Assembly (NCBI GenBank): GCA_947650285.1
Contig: CANTFL010001429.1
Location: forward strand, 124,001-188,000
Reading direction: 5' to 3'
Length of the DNA stretch: 64,000 bases
DNA from: Hyaloperonospora brassicae
Taxonomy: Eukaryota; Oomycota; Peronosporomycetes; Peronosporales; Peronosporaceae
The number at the start of each line of letters is the position of its first letter. The stretch's first letter is position 1. Under the pieces are notes generated by a model. The model did no database searches. It saw only the letters and a program-made list of their open reading frames with translations, and was not told the DNA's origin. Positions 31,871 through 46,475 of the stretch are shown piece by piece. Position numbers and translations under genes: made by a program.

Positions 31871-34800
31871 CGTGGGACATTTATTTTTCGTGACTGAATG
31901 AGTCATTTTTTTTGTTCCCTAATTTTATTCAATCTAATATAATTTGATATGTGAGTTTGACCCAAATTATTATATTGTGTATATCGTCTTAAGAGATACG
32001 ATTATCGTGTTTAAGAAAGCATGGAGAAGAAGCCAATAAAATTACTCTAAGGATCGTGCTATAAATTCAGCTGCCCCACACTGGAGAAACGTTAGCATTA
32101 AGTTTATCTACTACAATGATTGGATGGGTATCGATGTAATTATATTATAATAATACATCGCTTTGGCACTGTTCAACCCAGTTTAAGTGACGTAGAAAAA
32201 ATTCATTATTTAATATCTGAGGTTTTAGAAAATCATGGATGAAGATATGTTAATGTATGATAATTTTTTTAGTTCACTGGCTAGTTAAACGCTACCTTGC
32301 AGCAGTCGCACAACAACGGCGTTTTTTGTGTAAACAATATGCGAATCGCTAAGTATTTAGCTTTGTACTGATGATGAGTTGCGACCCAATAGGTACATAT
32401 TTATAGTCAATTCCAATAAATTTCGCTTGATACTAGGTATAACTAAGTACAGAGACTACGTTACCCACGAAGTTGCGTTCGATATGTTAAGGACCGACTA
32501 TGATTCTAAAAGCGTCATTACACGAATTGTACGAATACACTATATTGGAAATTTTTTTGGTTACTGCTCGGCAGCGTGTTCAGACCAGATAACGACCAGT
32601 ACGTCGACACCTAGAGAAGGAAATTGGTATGACTTGCCTCACTTTAGTTTTCCTCGTACAGACATTTATTTGCTTTAAAGCGTAATCAATGGAGTACTTG
32701 AAATGGCATATAAAGGATTAGTTGCAACTTATGTAGCTTTCATATTTATATAGAACCATTCCCACGATGCGCAGAGAATATAGTAAAAGGTAAGTCGCAA
32801 ACTCGAGAAGAAGTCATATCAAATCGGAGATGCGGATATAAAAATAGTTGCCTCGTTTTTATGTGAATAGTAATCACGTAGACGTGAATAAATATATTGG
32901 TCTTTAACTTCATGCCGCAGTCATTAAATTCAAAAACTTGAGTAAATTAAGTATACCCTATCATTAAAAATATAAAGTTGATAAGAGATTATATTTGAAC
33001 ATAAGGAACGAGATGAAAACAGATATCTTTAGTTGCGGCCTAGCCCAGGCATATAAAATTGGACATTCATAATAACAATGATTATTTTTGCTATGATTAT
33101 CATTTTTGCATGTGATCTTAAAATTTCCCATAGCCATTTTTGCTTTTTCTAAAACTTTGTTTTTGTTTTTTTATTAATAAGATGATGACACATTTGATGA
33201 ATAAAATCCCGGTGGTGAATGGGCGTTGAATGTAACAGACTGCTAGCGCAATACTTTGCAAAAGCAATGGTTGTTTTCCGCACGATCTCGCCTATATGTT
33301 GCAACTGGTATTCATCTGTGCCATGCATCCGCCTTGACATTTTACCCCAAAATAATATATTATCCAGCGTGCAATGCAATTGGTTTGTTGTGCTGCGAAG
33401 ATTGTGATATAAATCTGTATTGAAAATACAAAAAAATATCGTGATGACAATAATATTGTCAGAATTACCTGGTACGGCTGATATGTTGCAACGATTTACT
33501 TAAACAGAAGACGATAGAGCCCAAAAGTTGGACCTTTGGCTACTCGCTGATACTTTGAGCCGGTTCATTGCGCCTAAATGTAGTCCAAAGATTGTTGTAG
33601 AGAAATTTGTTCATCACTATTCTATATAAGCTCAAATTTCTCATTAAATTTAAGTATGAGGAACGATATTTTAAACACACAAATTGAGCGATGTCCCTTC
33701 GATTGCTATTATATTTTTACAAAGATATACATTACGTTGCCGAATTCTGCAATCGCAAATATTCTTTAAATACATTAAATTCTACTTAAATTATCTGCTA
33801 TCCATGATCTTGCGTTCTCTATTGCAACTAATTCTTTATCAATAATATATAAGAGTGTGTTGCAATGATGTGCGCATTGCCAAGCGCCGGTGATATATAT
33901 ATATTTTATTAGTTGGTCACAACATAATACATATCTAATAACATATCGACAACTGGACTTAGCCTACAATTTGCAATAGGGTTTCGGTAGACGCTAAAAG
34001 ACAATTAGTTCGATGCAGTATCATATTTAATGTCTTAAAAAAAGCTTCTGGCGCTTCGTATTCATTTTTGTACGCAATGAAGTTATTAACGAATAAAAAA
34101 AACCAAAACTTAGTCGTTCGTTTACAAAGGTCTAAATATTTCAGTTAGGTTTCTATTTCTTCGCAACTGTCTTCATATCAATGGGTATTCTACATTGAAC
34201 ATGGTTACGCGCTTCCGGTGTGAGTCCTCGAGAAGTGTGTAATCGCTAGTAAATCTGTCCACCATGTAAAGAGTATTTGGAACTTTTAAGCAAAATCCAG
34301 ATGGGCTAATAACACAAAATGTGAATAATATAGGAATATTGAGTGCTGCCAAAGTCAATATGATCGTGAGAATGTATCAATATCGTATGTTATTCAGCAT
34401 ATATATATATACTTCAAATTTTGTACATTGTATTAGAAGTGCAACTTCATAGTTGTTGAATAGACAAATACTACTAAAAAATCACGCTAGAATATGTCTT
34501 ATTCGTAGCACTTCAGATTCATTTTACTTGCATTCAAGTACATACACCAAAATATTAAACGCAATGTTAAAGGAATTAAATAAAATTAAAGTGCTCCTTG
34601 CGCGCTACGGAAAGGTTATGCTGAAATGAAGTCTATGAAGTTTTGTATCATCTTTGTTGACCACGCCAAACATTTCTATTGTCATTCCACTATGTGAGTG
34701 CAATTTGAACTACGTAAAACGCTATCCTGCTAAGTATATGTAAAACGCCGGCATCGGCATAATTATGTAATATTTGAACGTCAAATTGTAGGTATAAACT

Positions 34801-37800
34801 GATCAGGGCGGTCCATCTTATCACGACTGTATTGTATTGGGATTTTAAAGTGAAGTATTGGTAATGGACGCGTTTTCACAAATAAATACAATTTAAGATC
34901 GGCACCACCGACTAAGCATAAGATTGGTCGCAGCACATAATAATATGAAGCGATTCAGCAAATATTGCACCCCGCATCGTAATAAATTGCGTGCTACTAA
35001 ATACAGAGATTATGGTTGTTTAAGATTGAGAGAAAATAACCCTGTCTGTATAAACTATTTATCACCTCTGTAGTACAAAAGAAATTATATTTATAGATAT
35101 ACGATGGTTGATACTTTCGATTAAAAATTAAATACCACTTTTTTTTCACGAGTTTAATATTCGATCCTAGATTTATCGGCTCATACCTTCACACATATAA
35201 ACCCATGTATCAGGTCAATATAATGCGAGCGCAATCTGCCTAGATTAGTTTAAAAAATGGGCTGCTTCTAAGTTGTAAGCTATTGGTGTGGTGTTGTTAT
35301 ATAATTTCTAATGCATAAATTGATATGTGACCATTCTCGACAATTTAATTTAAGACAATGATATAGAATTTAATTTAATATTTTATATCAAGTATCTAAA
35401 TTAAGTAATTTTAAACGATGATCAGATCAAAAAACAATGTTTATAAAACTTACAATTTATGCCAAATGAACATCGCGCTGTATCAACCGTTTTGGGAAGG
35501 AATAATATAACACAAGTGAATTCTGGAAAATATTTTGCGGTTATTTAGCCCATTTAAAGTACACAGGATTTAATTTTGCTTTTAATGTGCCATCTGCACG
35601 CATATAGGCACCAAACAATTCATACTAGCCAATTGTCAAACTTGATCTGCTCTCTTCATTGCGGTGGAGACTTCAGTAAAAAGTTACCCACTATACTGTA
35701 ATTTTTTGGTTACGCCTGCTTATTGCTTGCAAATAAAAAAAGTATTAAATATATATGACAATTGAAAAGATCGTGAGTATAAAAATGATAGTACCATGTC
35801 ATTAGTTAATCAGACCCTACATACACTGCGCTGTTGGGTGCCTTTCTTCATATAGAAAGAAAATTGACAGCGTCACCTTATCCTACGATAATCTTTCTTC
35901 CTATCTCAGATTTAAAGAAAAAAAGCTACATGCTAGTACGACTTACAGCTTATGGAGATCTTGCTGATGATCACCACCATCTCTATTCTTCAAACTGTTT
36001 AAATAGAGCCTGTATTTTCGAACCATTAATAATTTAGCTTGTCCAAATTTTACCTAATCGTCCGAAAAAAACCTTAAGTGTTTCGAATTTGCTAGACAGA
36101 ACGTTTAAAACGTACTGTCTTCCCTTTAACGCCTCGCTACCATTTCTAAAATAAATTCTACAATAAGGGATTACGCAGAGCTTATTATACAGCTTCAAAC
36201 TAATTTGATTGAAGGGCTTAGAATCTAAACACTTCACTTAATTGGATATTCGGTAAATGAATAACCACATTGTGTCCGAACGATAATTATGACTTTCTTT
36301 GTCACGAAATTCTAATGTTGTTGACCTAACAACCAGCGAAATAGAAAAATCCGCTTAGGACATTAATCTAACTTCAATAGGATATAGTATTTATATTCAA
36401 AAAATGTTATTTAGAGGGTCAGCCTCTGAACATCATTGCACACCGCTTAAAATTACCACAATATTTGAACTTTGATATACAATAGCGTGTTGTGTAGTTA
36501 ATTGAGGTAAATGTACATAAAAATATTGATACGACTCTCAATAAGCGACATATATCTCACCACATACGACATCTTAAAATAAGTTGGAAAAACAAGAATT
36601 CTGGTGAGGGATTAGAGATGAGATAGACTTTTTTAAATATAATAATACCGCATATCTTGTTTCTTTCGGATCAAGAATGTAGTTTAGTCAGCACTTGTCG
36701 ACATATATAATTCAAATTAGCACGAAACATTTATTATGAAAAGATATTTTATTAGTTATTTTATGGCCTCATACAATATAAATTAAACTTTAATATACAA
36801 CCCCCAGCTTCCTTATGCCTATTAGGTCACAAAAATGCGTATTCTACACTATTATCATAATCAGGTATGTTCGATGTAAATTTTTTGGATGAACATAATA
36901 TCTCATCTGCGGTCAATCTTGTAGTATGAATATCGTTCAAGGTGACTAATTTTGCATAAGATGACGCAATTTATCAAATGGCTTGATTTCCATATATAAA
37001 ATATTGTTTGACAGACAGAGTAGCCTGACTTGTTGTAAAAACGGGAACTATTGTGCAGAGTTCTATTCACCTTTGGTAGAGTAATGACGATAAACAATTG
37101 CTGCATATAGCGTAAAATTTTATATTGAGAGAAGCTATTGTATCTCGATTAGTTTTTTGAGAAAATAATTCAGTATATCTCAAACAAAAAACAAATCTGT
37201 ATGCGACACAAATTACGATGCGTGAGGCGCGTCTATATCGTTTGATGCCGTAGTCCTTATTGTTACCTCTCATTATAGCACAAAAGTTGAGTATTTTCCA
37301 AAAGGAACACAAATTAAATGCTGCAATAAAAATGATATGTCTCATTTCTTTTGTGAAAATAGAAAGCGACTACTGTACTTTGATTAAATGCCTGAAATAC
37401 ACCAACGTACGATCTACAATTAATTTTCTTAATCTTTCTGCACTTATACTTACGCATTACACCGTATGCAGTTGAATCAACGAAGAAAAACTTTGTAAGG
37501 TTGTCTCAAAACGAAAAATATAAGATATATGTAATATAGTTCTTTTTGAAAAAGATCGCATAATATATATATAAAAGATATATACAACAATGTTCGCGAC
37601 AATTAAAAATTAATTAAATGGAAACGTTAGTAGAATACCTTTTGCCTTTTTTCGTTACTTTTTTCTAGTCTTTGATAAAATCTAAGCCATCAGTAGATAA
37701 AATAGAGGTTCTTTTACTGTCCATTTGTCCAACCTATATATTTTAGAATTATTCAACTTTGTTGGACAGCTACATTTGATAAATACATACTCTCATTAAC

Positions 37801-40800
37801 GTCAATAATTTAATATTTTTTTGATATAATAGTGATGTAGCCACGGAGAATCATGATTATTCTTTTTTAAAATTAGGTGTAATGATTTGTTTGATGTTTT
37901 GTATTCATTTTGTACTATTCACAATATTCTCGGTTTCACACACGTATGGTTTATAGGAAGTTCGCCAAAATTATCATGGCTAAAATTATTGCTTTTAGTT
38001 ATTCAGAACTTTAAGTAAATATATCTTTTATCTACTGCATTAATTGTCTTTAATCAATGTTTGTTTCAAAATTAGATACTCGCGAAACCTTTATCAAATT
38101 TCAGCTGTTAATTTCACGGGCTAAAAAAAATGTTTAAAGCCACTGCGTTAGCATTGAAACAAAATATACACAATTCATTGCGTGGCTAATTTTATCTAAT
38201 CTATTTTTCGTGCAATCATTCCATTTAAGTGTCAATCAAAATATCATAAGCTCAAGGTGTCCATTTTAAACTTGTAATCGGGCTGGCACACACAAGGATA
38301 TTTTACAATGTCCTAACTGATCGTTCGTTAGTTAAAGATAATTTGGGAAAATGGAAAGGAAAGGATAAAAATAGAATGATTAGGTGATAATTTAAACAAT
38401 GGATACAAATAAAATACCGATGAAGGCTGTGACCAATTTTATCATGATCTTTTGTTGTCGACTTGCCTACATACATGAATTTTCTGGTGCTATACTTAGG
38501 TATTCAAAACGCAAATGTAATATCCGTCTAAAGTAAGCTTTTTTGGTCGACAAAAAAATAAGGCGATTAGTTAATATTCATATTTATTACTTTAAAATTT
38601 TGAGATTACCGAGCTTATGGGTCATATAAAATCACCTTCTAGGAGCTCTTCCTGAATTAGCGGATCGGAAGAAGGATAACCGGGGCACTACTTTATGTCT
38701 GATACAAGCAAATACAAAATTTCCATAGCTATTTTTTGTCTCACAAACTTGTTATAAAACAAAAGCAAACCTGTTCCGCAAAAGTATTTTAATTAAAGGT
38801 ACCATTGTGCCGACTTACAGTCAAAAAATATTTTTACTGACAAACAAATGCAATAGCACACTTAATTATAAAAGATGTTGCATGAATGCAAATTTATTAT
38901 TTGGACTTGTGTCATATTGAAACCGAAAGTCAAATTTAGCCTTGATAACTTATGAACGTAACCGTTTCATATACTAAAACAGAGCTGTTAATTAGCGACG
39001 GATGTGTCGGTCTAATCTCATTATGTGGAGGCGGTGGAACGCTAAAAAAATCAAGTTGTCCAAATTATAAGAATTAAAAGTATTACTTTGGACTTCTGGC
39101 ATTTGCATCCTCAAATTTATTCGCAGGTGTACCGCTATTCACATAAGTCTTCAACTTCATAAAAAAAATCGGACCTTGAAGTCGATTGATGCAGCGATAA
39201 TGAGATAAAATATATAACAAATTGAGACTAGGGATAAATTTTTGATGGCTTCCATCCAACCAATTAGCTTACTAAGATTTCCACACAAGACTTCGTACTT
39301 TAATACATCCTTAATCCCTCGCTTCCTCATTATATATCATATGATTAGTTCAAAATTGGTCTTTGTTATGCAAGATTTGTAAAGTCTGCAATAAAAATCG
39401 TAAAAAACTAGCGCTGCCGACATTTCCAGTTCGGATACAGGAATCGGTGTAGTTGTAAAACAACCCTAATAAAATAATGTCGTTGATTTCTCTTTAAACA
39501 TTTGACTATTTTATCATATCATATAAATAACCTGAACGATATATATATGTATGTATGGCGCCAACGTCACACGCCAAGTATATTGGAGTTTCCGACCTCT
39601 GATATTTCATCGGAAAGACCGTTTGGCTGTCTGGTCGTGTTAACATGTTGACGTGTAGATGAATGAAACGTTACATGTGAGACCAAACCCCAGATTAGGC
39701 TTGCTTTGACTCGTAGAAATATATCCTTTGTTTAAAGGGTTATGTGCAGAAGCCATGATGGCAAAACAATACCTGCTTGAAAATTACATAGAAAATTATG
39801 TAATTAAGTTATAGTTTCTCTGGGGTTAACCACAAAAACACTAAATGCAACTAAATATGCAAACACCGGTACTGCATTCAGCAAACGGCTATGTAAATGA
39901 ATTATACCGCAAATATTATTTATATGGTGTAATATTCTTTATGTAAAAAGGTGATATTCGCATACACAAAAAACATCAAATTTTTCTTGTGCGATTTAAG
40001 TCGTGAATTTGGATCAAAAGGTCATATGAGTGCGGATAATTACCCACGCAACTTTACTAGAGGACATCACTCGATTTGTAGAAAGTCAGCACCAACCCAA
40101 GATAAAATCTGCTGTGCGTGCTATAATTGCTAACAGTGTAATTTAAGACTTTAAAATGGAAGAAAGTTCCCGCATTGTGTCTCCCGGACACGACTTGTAA
40201 AACCGTTAAATAAAAATGACCAATATACCTACGTACAAGACTTGGATATGTTAAAAACGTTTGTCTCCAATGACAGCATTTCGATGAAGCCGTAGTTCGG
40301 ACGAAGAAGTGAGCTGTTATCTCGAGTATATTTTCATCGAGCACGAGATGATTTGCCTTTTACTTGACTATCAATTATCCCCAAAAAGGCTTAAAGGTAT
40401 CGAGGGGCGCAATCATTTATAGGAAAAATGATAAAGAGGGTGATAAGGACGATTGAAACGTACGAAAGATATATATACTCGAGGCAATGTCGCAAGATGT
40501 CAGTACTTGGGCTAAACGATTCCTAGTTTCTTGGGCAAGAACTTAGGCGATGACCAAGTCAGTCCAATATTAGGATTGTTCACTCCTTTAATAGTAGTAA
40601 CGATAAAAACTTAATTGCGGTAAGCGGATATTTTAATAGTGTCGTAATTTTAGTGATGCTACATATCACATAATTTTAAACCGAATCTCGACTGCGAGCT
40701 GTATAAACGATGAGGATTAATTGAAAGTCTCCACGGCAAAAATCATATTTAGGATAATAAAAAGCGATTCTATTATTTAAAAATTAGTAATAATGTTAAA

Positions 40801-42380
40801 TTGCTTGCGCATCAAACAATTTATGCAACCTGGTGTCGGCCGTAAAACTTGCAAAAATCAGGATATGAGGAGAATCATTGCGCCCATTGTTGTCAAATTG
40901 GAATAACACAGCGCAAGTAATTGTTCTAGAAGGCACGCAACCCCTTCTTGTTATACTATCTACAATAGGCAAAATGTAATGAACAGTGCGCTTAATCACA
41001 ATGATTTCTCGCATCCAAACGCCCAATAAGACCCCTAGGAAGTCCTCTCAAAATCCAATTGAATTTCGATTGTCATATGGACCAAAAATAGTGATAATAA
41101 ACAATCAAGATTAATGACTTTTCTCATGCTTTTAGACTCGTATCAAATGAAAAGGGTGTGTTCTGATATTGCTTGCGTCAGAGGCTGATATTTAGTTGAT
41201 TTGTACAATACAACTTAAGTTGTGGTTGGGCACTTAGTATGTTATGGCTAGTGACAAGTTTTAACCTGTCCATCTCTGCATTTAGCATCGGCTCTTCAGA
41301 AAATATTTATGGACCGCTTTTTACAATTTAAAGCATTTGAGACATTAAATAGTTTCGAAAAATTTCAACTCTATAAATTTAAAATTGTTATCCCAATTCG
41401 CGGCATCTGCGTGTCATATTCATCAGGTAGTCCACCGTTATTGTTTTATGAACCGTAATTCTCTTGACTAAAAGAAAGTCATATAAAAAGATGTGATTGT
41501 TTTTGATATCCGCGTTCTCCTAACATACAGAAAACCCGACCTTTATTAAATTTTATTCTCTTCACATTATTGGAGAAAGCAAACGACCATTTATCCAAAC
41601 ACGCCCGTGTGTTTGATTTAAATTTAGCTACAACGCTTACCAATTCAAGTCATACAATGCCATCTTCGTGTAACCCTTGATCAGGCCCAAAGCTGAGCAT
41701 TCATTATCTGCCCACCGTAATCAGTATAACTTTAAAGAGTAAAATGCACCGAGTCTTCTTTGTGAGAGGGCAAAGCATACGGAATGCTTGTCCATACATA
41801 TTGAACTGTGAAAATTGTCTATTACCAACAATTTCGACTTAGCGGTATGCTCTTGATACACTTTTGTTCGCTTTTGCCGCTCCTTTGTTAAATTGCAGAC
41901 GCTCATAACTTCATCCATCTTCAAAAAATTTCTATAAAACGCCGTAAATTTGACAATTTTGTCTACCACCTAGTTCTTGTTCGGCAGGAAGTACGCAACT
42001 ATATAGTCTTAGTAGTCACATATCCAAGCTAGTCCATGCTATTCACCACGATTCTAGTCCTTCCTCCTCGGGTCCACATATTTGTGATCACTCATTAAGC
42101 ATGATATACGCTTTCTACATCTTCCGAAAAAAGCGATTATGATATTTCCTCTTCCATTAACCGACTCTGCACAGCCTTAGATACCGTAATTTGCTAATAT
42201 TAATTTTTTCTGATCATCCGTGTCAAACTAGTACTTATTGATAAATCGTGCAAGGTGTAAGAGGTAAGTCTTGTTAGTCGAAAGAGTGTTAACATATTCG
42301 ACACGAATCGGTAACGTCCTCGACTTATTAAACACGCTCGCAGCGGCGTTTCTAGGGGGTCACTGTATGTCTTGTTAAGT
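31871..42380. other. AT-rich intergenic DNA
   Basis: Ten kilobases of AT-rich DNA with no identifiable gene. A plus-strand frame at 32379..32678 (99 residues) shows no motif. The minus strand from about 42260 to 41721 gives a mostly coherent but stop-ridden reading (for example DTDDQKKLILANYGI, then DKIVKFTAFYRNFLKMDEVM) beside the truncated end of element D; it may be another decayed element, but I cannot name it. Confidence 0.55.
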
Positions 42381-43539
42381 TTATCTTAGATAAAGGACTA
42401 AGTCGCTTTCAATAAATAAAAAGCCATCTTCGTTTCTTTTCTTGTCAGCGTTCCGTTTCTGCCGGTCCACCGCGTGAGCGATGGAATCCTGAAAGAAGCG
42501 GACCAATGCTTCAAACGACAAGCAAAAATCTTTTTGCTGACTCGGCTTTGTCTTGTTCAGTTTGCCTTGTGCGAACTGCAGAATGATTCCCTTCCTCTTT
42601 TTGTCTATCAGCGAGGATGACGACATCCTCGCTGAAGTAGTCGTTGGCGATGCTGGAAAATATTAGCATCGTCATCATCATGTGATACTATTACGATGCC
42701 GACTTGATCGACATCGGCATCATACGTGACGACGTTAGCGTCGACACGTGATGGGCAAGAGTCAGAACATTTTTCGCTTGAGCGAGTCCCCCCATTCCAA
42801 GAATCACAATCTATAAGGGAAGGTAGATGGGTATGGCGTAAGCCATTTACGAAGAACGGTGTGTGCTGTTTATAGCATGAACCGATCTATTGATGGCGGT
42901 TTCCACCATAGGTCGAAGTTATATCCAAATCGAGAACGAGTAGACGTATTCTTGAAGGATCTTATCGGGGATGCGGTTGTCTCGTTCCAAACTGACCTTC
43001 TTTATCGGGATGTTCAGATTTTTCAACATCTTCGACCGCGTTCCGAGCGATCGTAACACGTATTGCCAAAACTCCACCGTGAACCGAGTGTCACGGTCGG
43101 CTACGAGTTCACGGGGTAACCCGTGAAGTCGTAATATCGTGTCGATAAAGGCACGCGCACATCCGTGTGCGTTGACAGACTCTGGAACTGCAGCGGGGTA
43201 AATCGTCTTGCTGAAACGGTCAACAAACACAAGAATACCATTATTCTTGTCAGCGTCTTCGGGGAACCCGAAGCCGAAGTCCATTGGAACGGACTGCCAG
43301 TACTCTTCCGGGACAAGAAGAAGATGTAATGGTGCACGGAAAGAAGTAATAGGCTTTACCCGTTGACAAACCTCGCAAGCACGAATGTACTTGCGTATAA
43401 ACCGTTGCTGGCGGGGCTTGTAAAAGTCAAGGCTTACGTAACGTAATCCTTTACCTTCCACGATGCCTACATGTGAGGGCATCGTGACACTCATGCATGA
43501 TGCGTAAGCGCAAATCATTATGAGTGGGGACGACGACAA
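42381..43539 (-). pseudogene. Integrase of element D (truncated)
   Basis: Frame 42919..43539 has the zinc-domain CxxC (RACEVCQRVKP), DFGFGFPEDADKNNG (first Asp), FVDRFSKTIYPAAVPES and LVADRDTRF (second Asp); the Glu region is damaged but an LERDN segment remains. Frame 42381..42626 continues with LVRFFQDSIAHAVDRQKRNA, then loses similarity. It parallels 19730..20720 of element C. Confidence 0.85.
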
Positions 43540-43789
43540 AGGGATGTCGTCAGCAACTGCTCTGTAATCCAGCAGACGATTGCAAGTCGTGAAACCGATC
43601 CAAAGAGGATCGATAAAAAGCCGGTCAATCTATAAAGGATTTACAAGATGGATTTTCAAGGTGATATATCAAGAGCAGAAGATTCTTATCTTCTGCGTAG
43701 GCCTTTCTCACGTCATCAATTGATGTTGACGACGGTACACTGACCTTAAGTGCAGCAACATGGGCTTTTCCTTACTGTTAGATTGCGCG

Positions 43790-44384
43790 TCCGGCTCATA
43801 ATCGGGCCGGCTTCATAGCGCATTAGCAACGACGTTAAGCCGTTCTAATTTATACTTCACGTAGAAATTAAACCCCGCGAAGAAATTAATCCGCCTAGCT
43901 ATCCAGTGTGAGAGGTGTGGGATGTTTACGGCCGTTCGTGGAGATCCGTAGAGACGATGAACGGTCTATCTCCCAAGATATAGACACGAAACTTAGCCAG
44001 TGCATACTTCATGGCAAGGAGTTTCTTGTCATGCACTGATTAATTGCAAACGGCTGGTTGCAGCTGACGCGATTAATAGTAGATGACGCGATCTGCGTCG
44101 TCTGTGTCAAATTGCATCAACGCACAGCCGATTGCATAATAGCTGGCGTCACAGACCACATGAAATGATCTGTCCTGATCTGCAATCGCCAAGATCGGCG
44201 ATTGCATCAAGCATTTCTTGATACCTTCAAAGGAACGCTGACAGTATGATTTCCATGACCACTTTACATTTGTCTTGAGTAAACAAGAAAGATGCACACT
44301 CATCTCGGCGTAGTTGTGCGAGTACTTGTGCAAGTACACCGCTAGCCCAAGGAACTTCCTTAGTCCCTTGACATCGACTGGCAC
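43790..44384 (-). pseudogene. RNase H of element D
   Basis: Frame 44073..44384 gives RSFHVVCDASYYAIGCALMQ, with the catalytic Asp in DAS, followed by DADRVIYY. A further minus-strand reading near 44035..43930 gives HDKKLLAMKYALAKFRVYIL and the FIVSTD strand. Stops break the C-terminal part. Confidence 0.8.
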
Positions 44385-44389
44385 TGGCC

Positions 44390-45408
44390 AGTCGGTGATC
44401 GCCTTGATCTTTACGGGATCGGGGCGTACACCGTGTTTACCCTTGATTCACCAAAGAATTGGTATTTCGCTAGCCGCAAATATACACTTCTTGAGGTTGG
44501 CGTACAACTTATGCTTGCGCATGAGTTGAAGAACCTGACGAAGGTGAGTTCTGGGAACTTCAACGTCTATCTTCCCGTCAATAACCCGGATATGGACGAA
44601 CATATCGTCAAGGTAACTCAGTGAAAAATCCCGAACCGGTCTCAAAAAATATGTTACACATCTGTTGAAAATTGCAGGGGCTTTACTAAGCTCTTGTGGC
44701 ATCACTAGATCATTTCCACAGCATACCGCTGGGGGTGTTCACTGTTGTGTACGGGGTGTCCCGTTCGCGCATGTGGATCTGATAGAATCCATCAATCAGA
44801 TCCATGGACGAGAAGACGTTACTCTGTGACATACCATCTATGATCACGTACTTTCTCGGTATCGGCGTCTGAGCCGGTACGGTAGCAGAATTCAACTTGT
44901 TGTATGCGTGCACTATCCGCCATCCTCATGTGTCCTTTCGCACACAGAAGGTAGGAGAGCTGTAAGGGGAAGTTGATTCCCTCACATATCTCGCTGAAAA
45001 CAGATGGGCAAAGTACTTATTGATCGCTTGCACTTTTTTACGAGGTAGTGACCACTGCTTCATGACGCAGTACTTCGAGCCAGGTTTGAGCTCGATTTCG
45101 TGTCGAGTACCTTTATCTTTAGGCAACTCGCAAGGCACGGATTCAGGGTATACATCCTTGAATTCGATCAAATCATTATACAAAGAATTTGCCTATAGAG
45201 ACTTCCAGGATTGAGATATATACCTCTCAATCCGAGTCTTCTCATCGAGGACGCTTTCGACTATCGATGAACTGCTGAGAACCCGTTCGGTCTCAGTAAA
45301 AACCCGATGCCGATCGAATATCGATGACGTACTCGTCCTCCGCGACGAGTACACAAATCTGCTTGACTTTACTACTACACTGGTCACGCAAGAACCGTTT
45401 CGGTTCAA
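44390..45408 (-). pseudogene. Reverse transcriptase of element D (YLDD retained, frames broken)
   Basis: Pieces in order: 45193..45408 (pre-RT); 44926..45183 (RHEIELKPGSKYCVMKQWSL); 44710..44913 (PRKYVIIDGMSQSNVFSSMD, then DGFYQIHMR); and 44448..44705 (LSKAPAIFNRCVTY, then SYLDDMFVH and KLYANLKKCIFAASEIP). The catalytic YLDD is encoded at 44604..44615. Four frames are needed, so it is inactive, but it shows what the family RT motif looks like and confirms the loss in element C. Confidence 0.88.
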
Positions 45409-45516
45409 GCGTTGTCAATTAAGTTATTTCAGCAGTTAACTTCGGAGGCACTATCAGATCAAGTGTATAAGCTTCTACACTCGACCCTTCATCTACCAAG
45501 ACGTTCAACTTCTCGG

Positions 45517-45981
45517 TTACTTCTTAGGAACTTGTTCCCACAGGTTACTGAAGACCCAAACCCTTAGCATGAGACTCTTGAGTAATTCCTTCTCAAGCAC
45601 GTGAGGACTTATTCCCTCGACATCTTCTGACTGTGGCTGTGCAACCACAGTCAGGGACTTATCCTCTACGGTCGACTCTCCAGTCGACCTAGGACAACCG
45701 TGTTGCCCTTTGGTGGCAACGGGTTTCTTTTGTCTAAGATGCTGCCCGTAGGGCATTCATCCATGTCCCGATACACTCGACTTATTCGATTGGTGGACCT
45801 TCGGCGCTTCCTGTACTTCTGTACAACCGCCGAGAGCTTGCTACACAGTGTAGTGATCATCTACACTGAGGTCTTGTGCAGTAGTGCTAACGACCGTTCC
45901 GCAAGTGAGGCCATCGCACTCACTCGCAGTGCATACACACGCTTGTGGACGCTGCATGACGTTCATCAGATCGTCATCTGA
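45517..45981 (-). pseudogene. Protease-RT spacer of element D
   Basis: Matches 17093..17593 of element C in order (for example GQHGCPRSTGESTVEDK, then LTVVAQPQSEDVEGISPHV). No known domain. The DNA keeps two of element C's hairpins unchanged, at 45627..45654 and 45669..45688. Confidence 0.55.
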
Positions 45982-46002
45982 TGAACAAGGGGCAGGTATC
46001 GA

Positions 46003-46404
46003 TCATGATTGAAGCTGCCAGCTCACTATTGGCTCGTACCTATTGAGCCAAGGAAATCCCAGGATGACATCAAATTTTCCATCCATATTCAGGACGATAA
46101 AATCATCATCGTACTGCTCGCTCCCTAACGTGTAGTGGATTCCGACTACACGTTTCTTTACAGTGATCGATGCGTCTGTCGCAAGGCGCACTATCATTCT
46201 CGTTGGAGGGGTATCCCGCTCCACGAAGTTAATACTTCCAGACTCTAGTGACTGGCGACGAACAAAGTTGTCCGACGCCCCACAATCAACTAGGGCGCGA
46301 AGTGACAAAACTTTTGTCACTTCCAATGTCAAGGTGATGAGGGACACTTCATCACCAAGTGCAGAGACACACAGGGACTGTGTGTCGGGAGTAACCTTCG
46401 TCAA
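46003..46404 (-). pseudogene. Retropepsin-like protease of element D
   Basis: A 133-residue open frame: LSLRALVDCGASDNFVRRQS carries the active-site Asp, and KFDVILGFPWLNRYEP is the C-terminal ILG-x-P-W motif. This is the best preserved protease in the window; its length suits a single retropepsin monomer. Cys replaces the common Ser/Thr after the active Asp, as in element C. Confidence 0.85.
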
Positions 46405-46475
46405 GAGATTTGCAAATTCTCTCGATGTTGCTGGATCAGTAGGGCGCTCCGCCCCTACTGACCCCGACCATTTTT

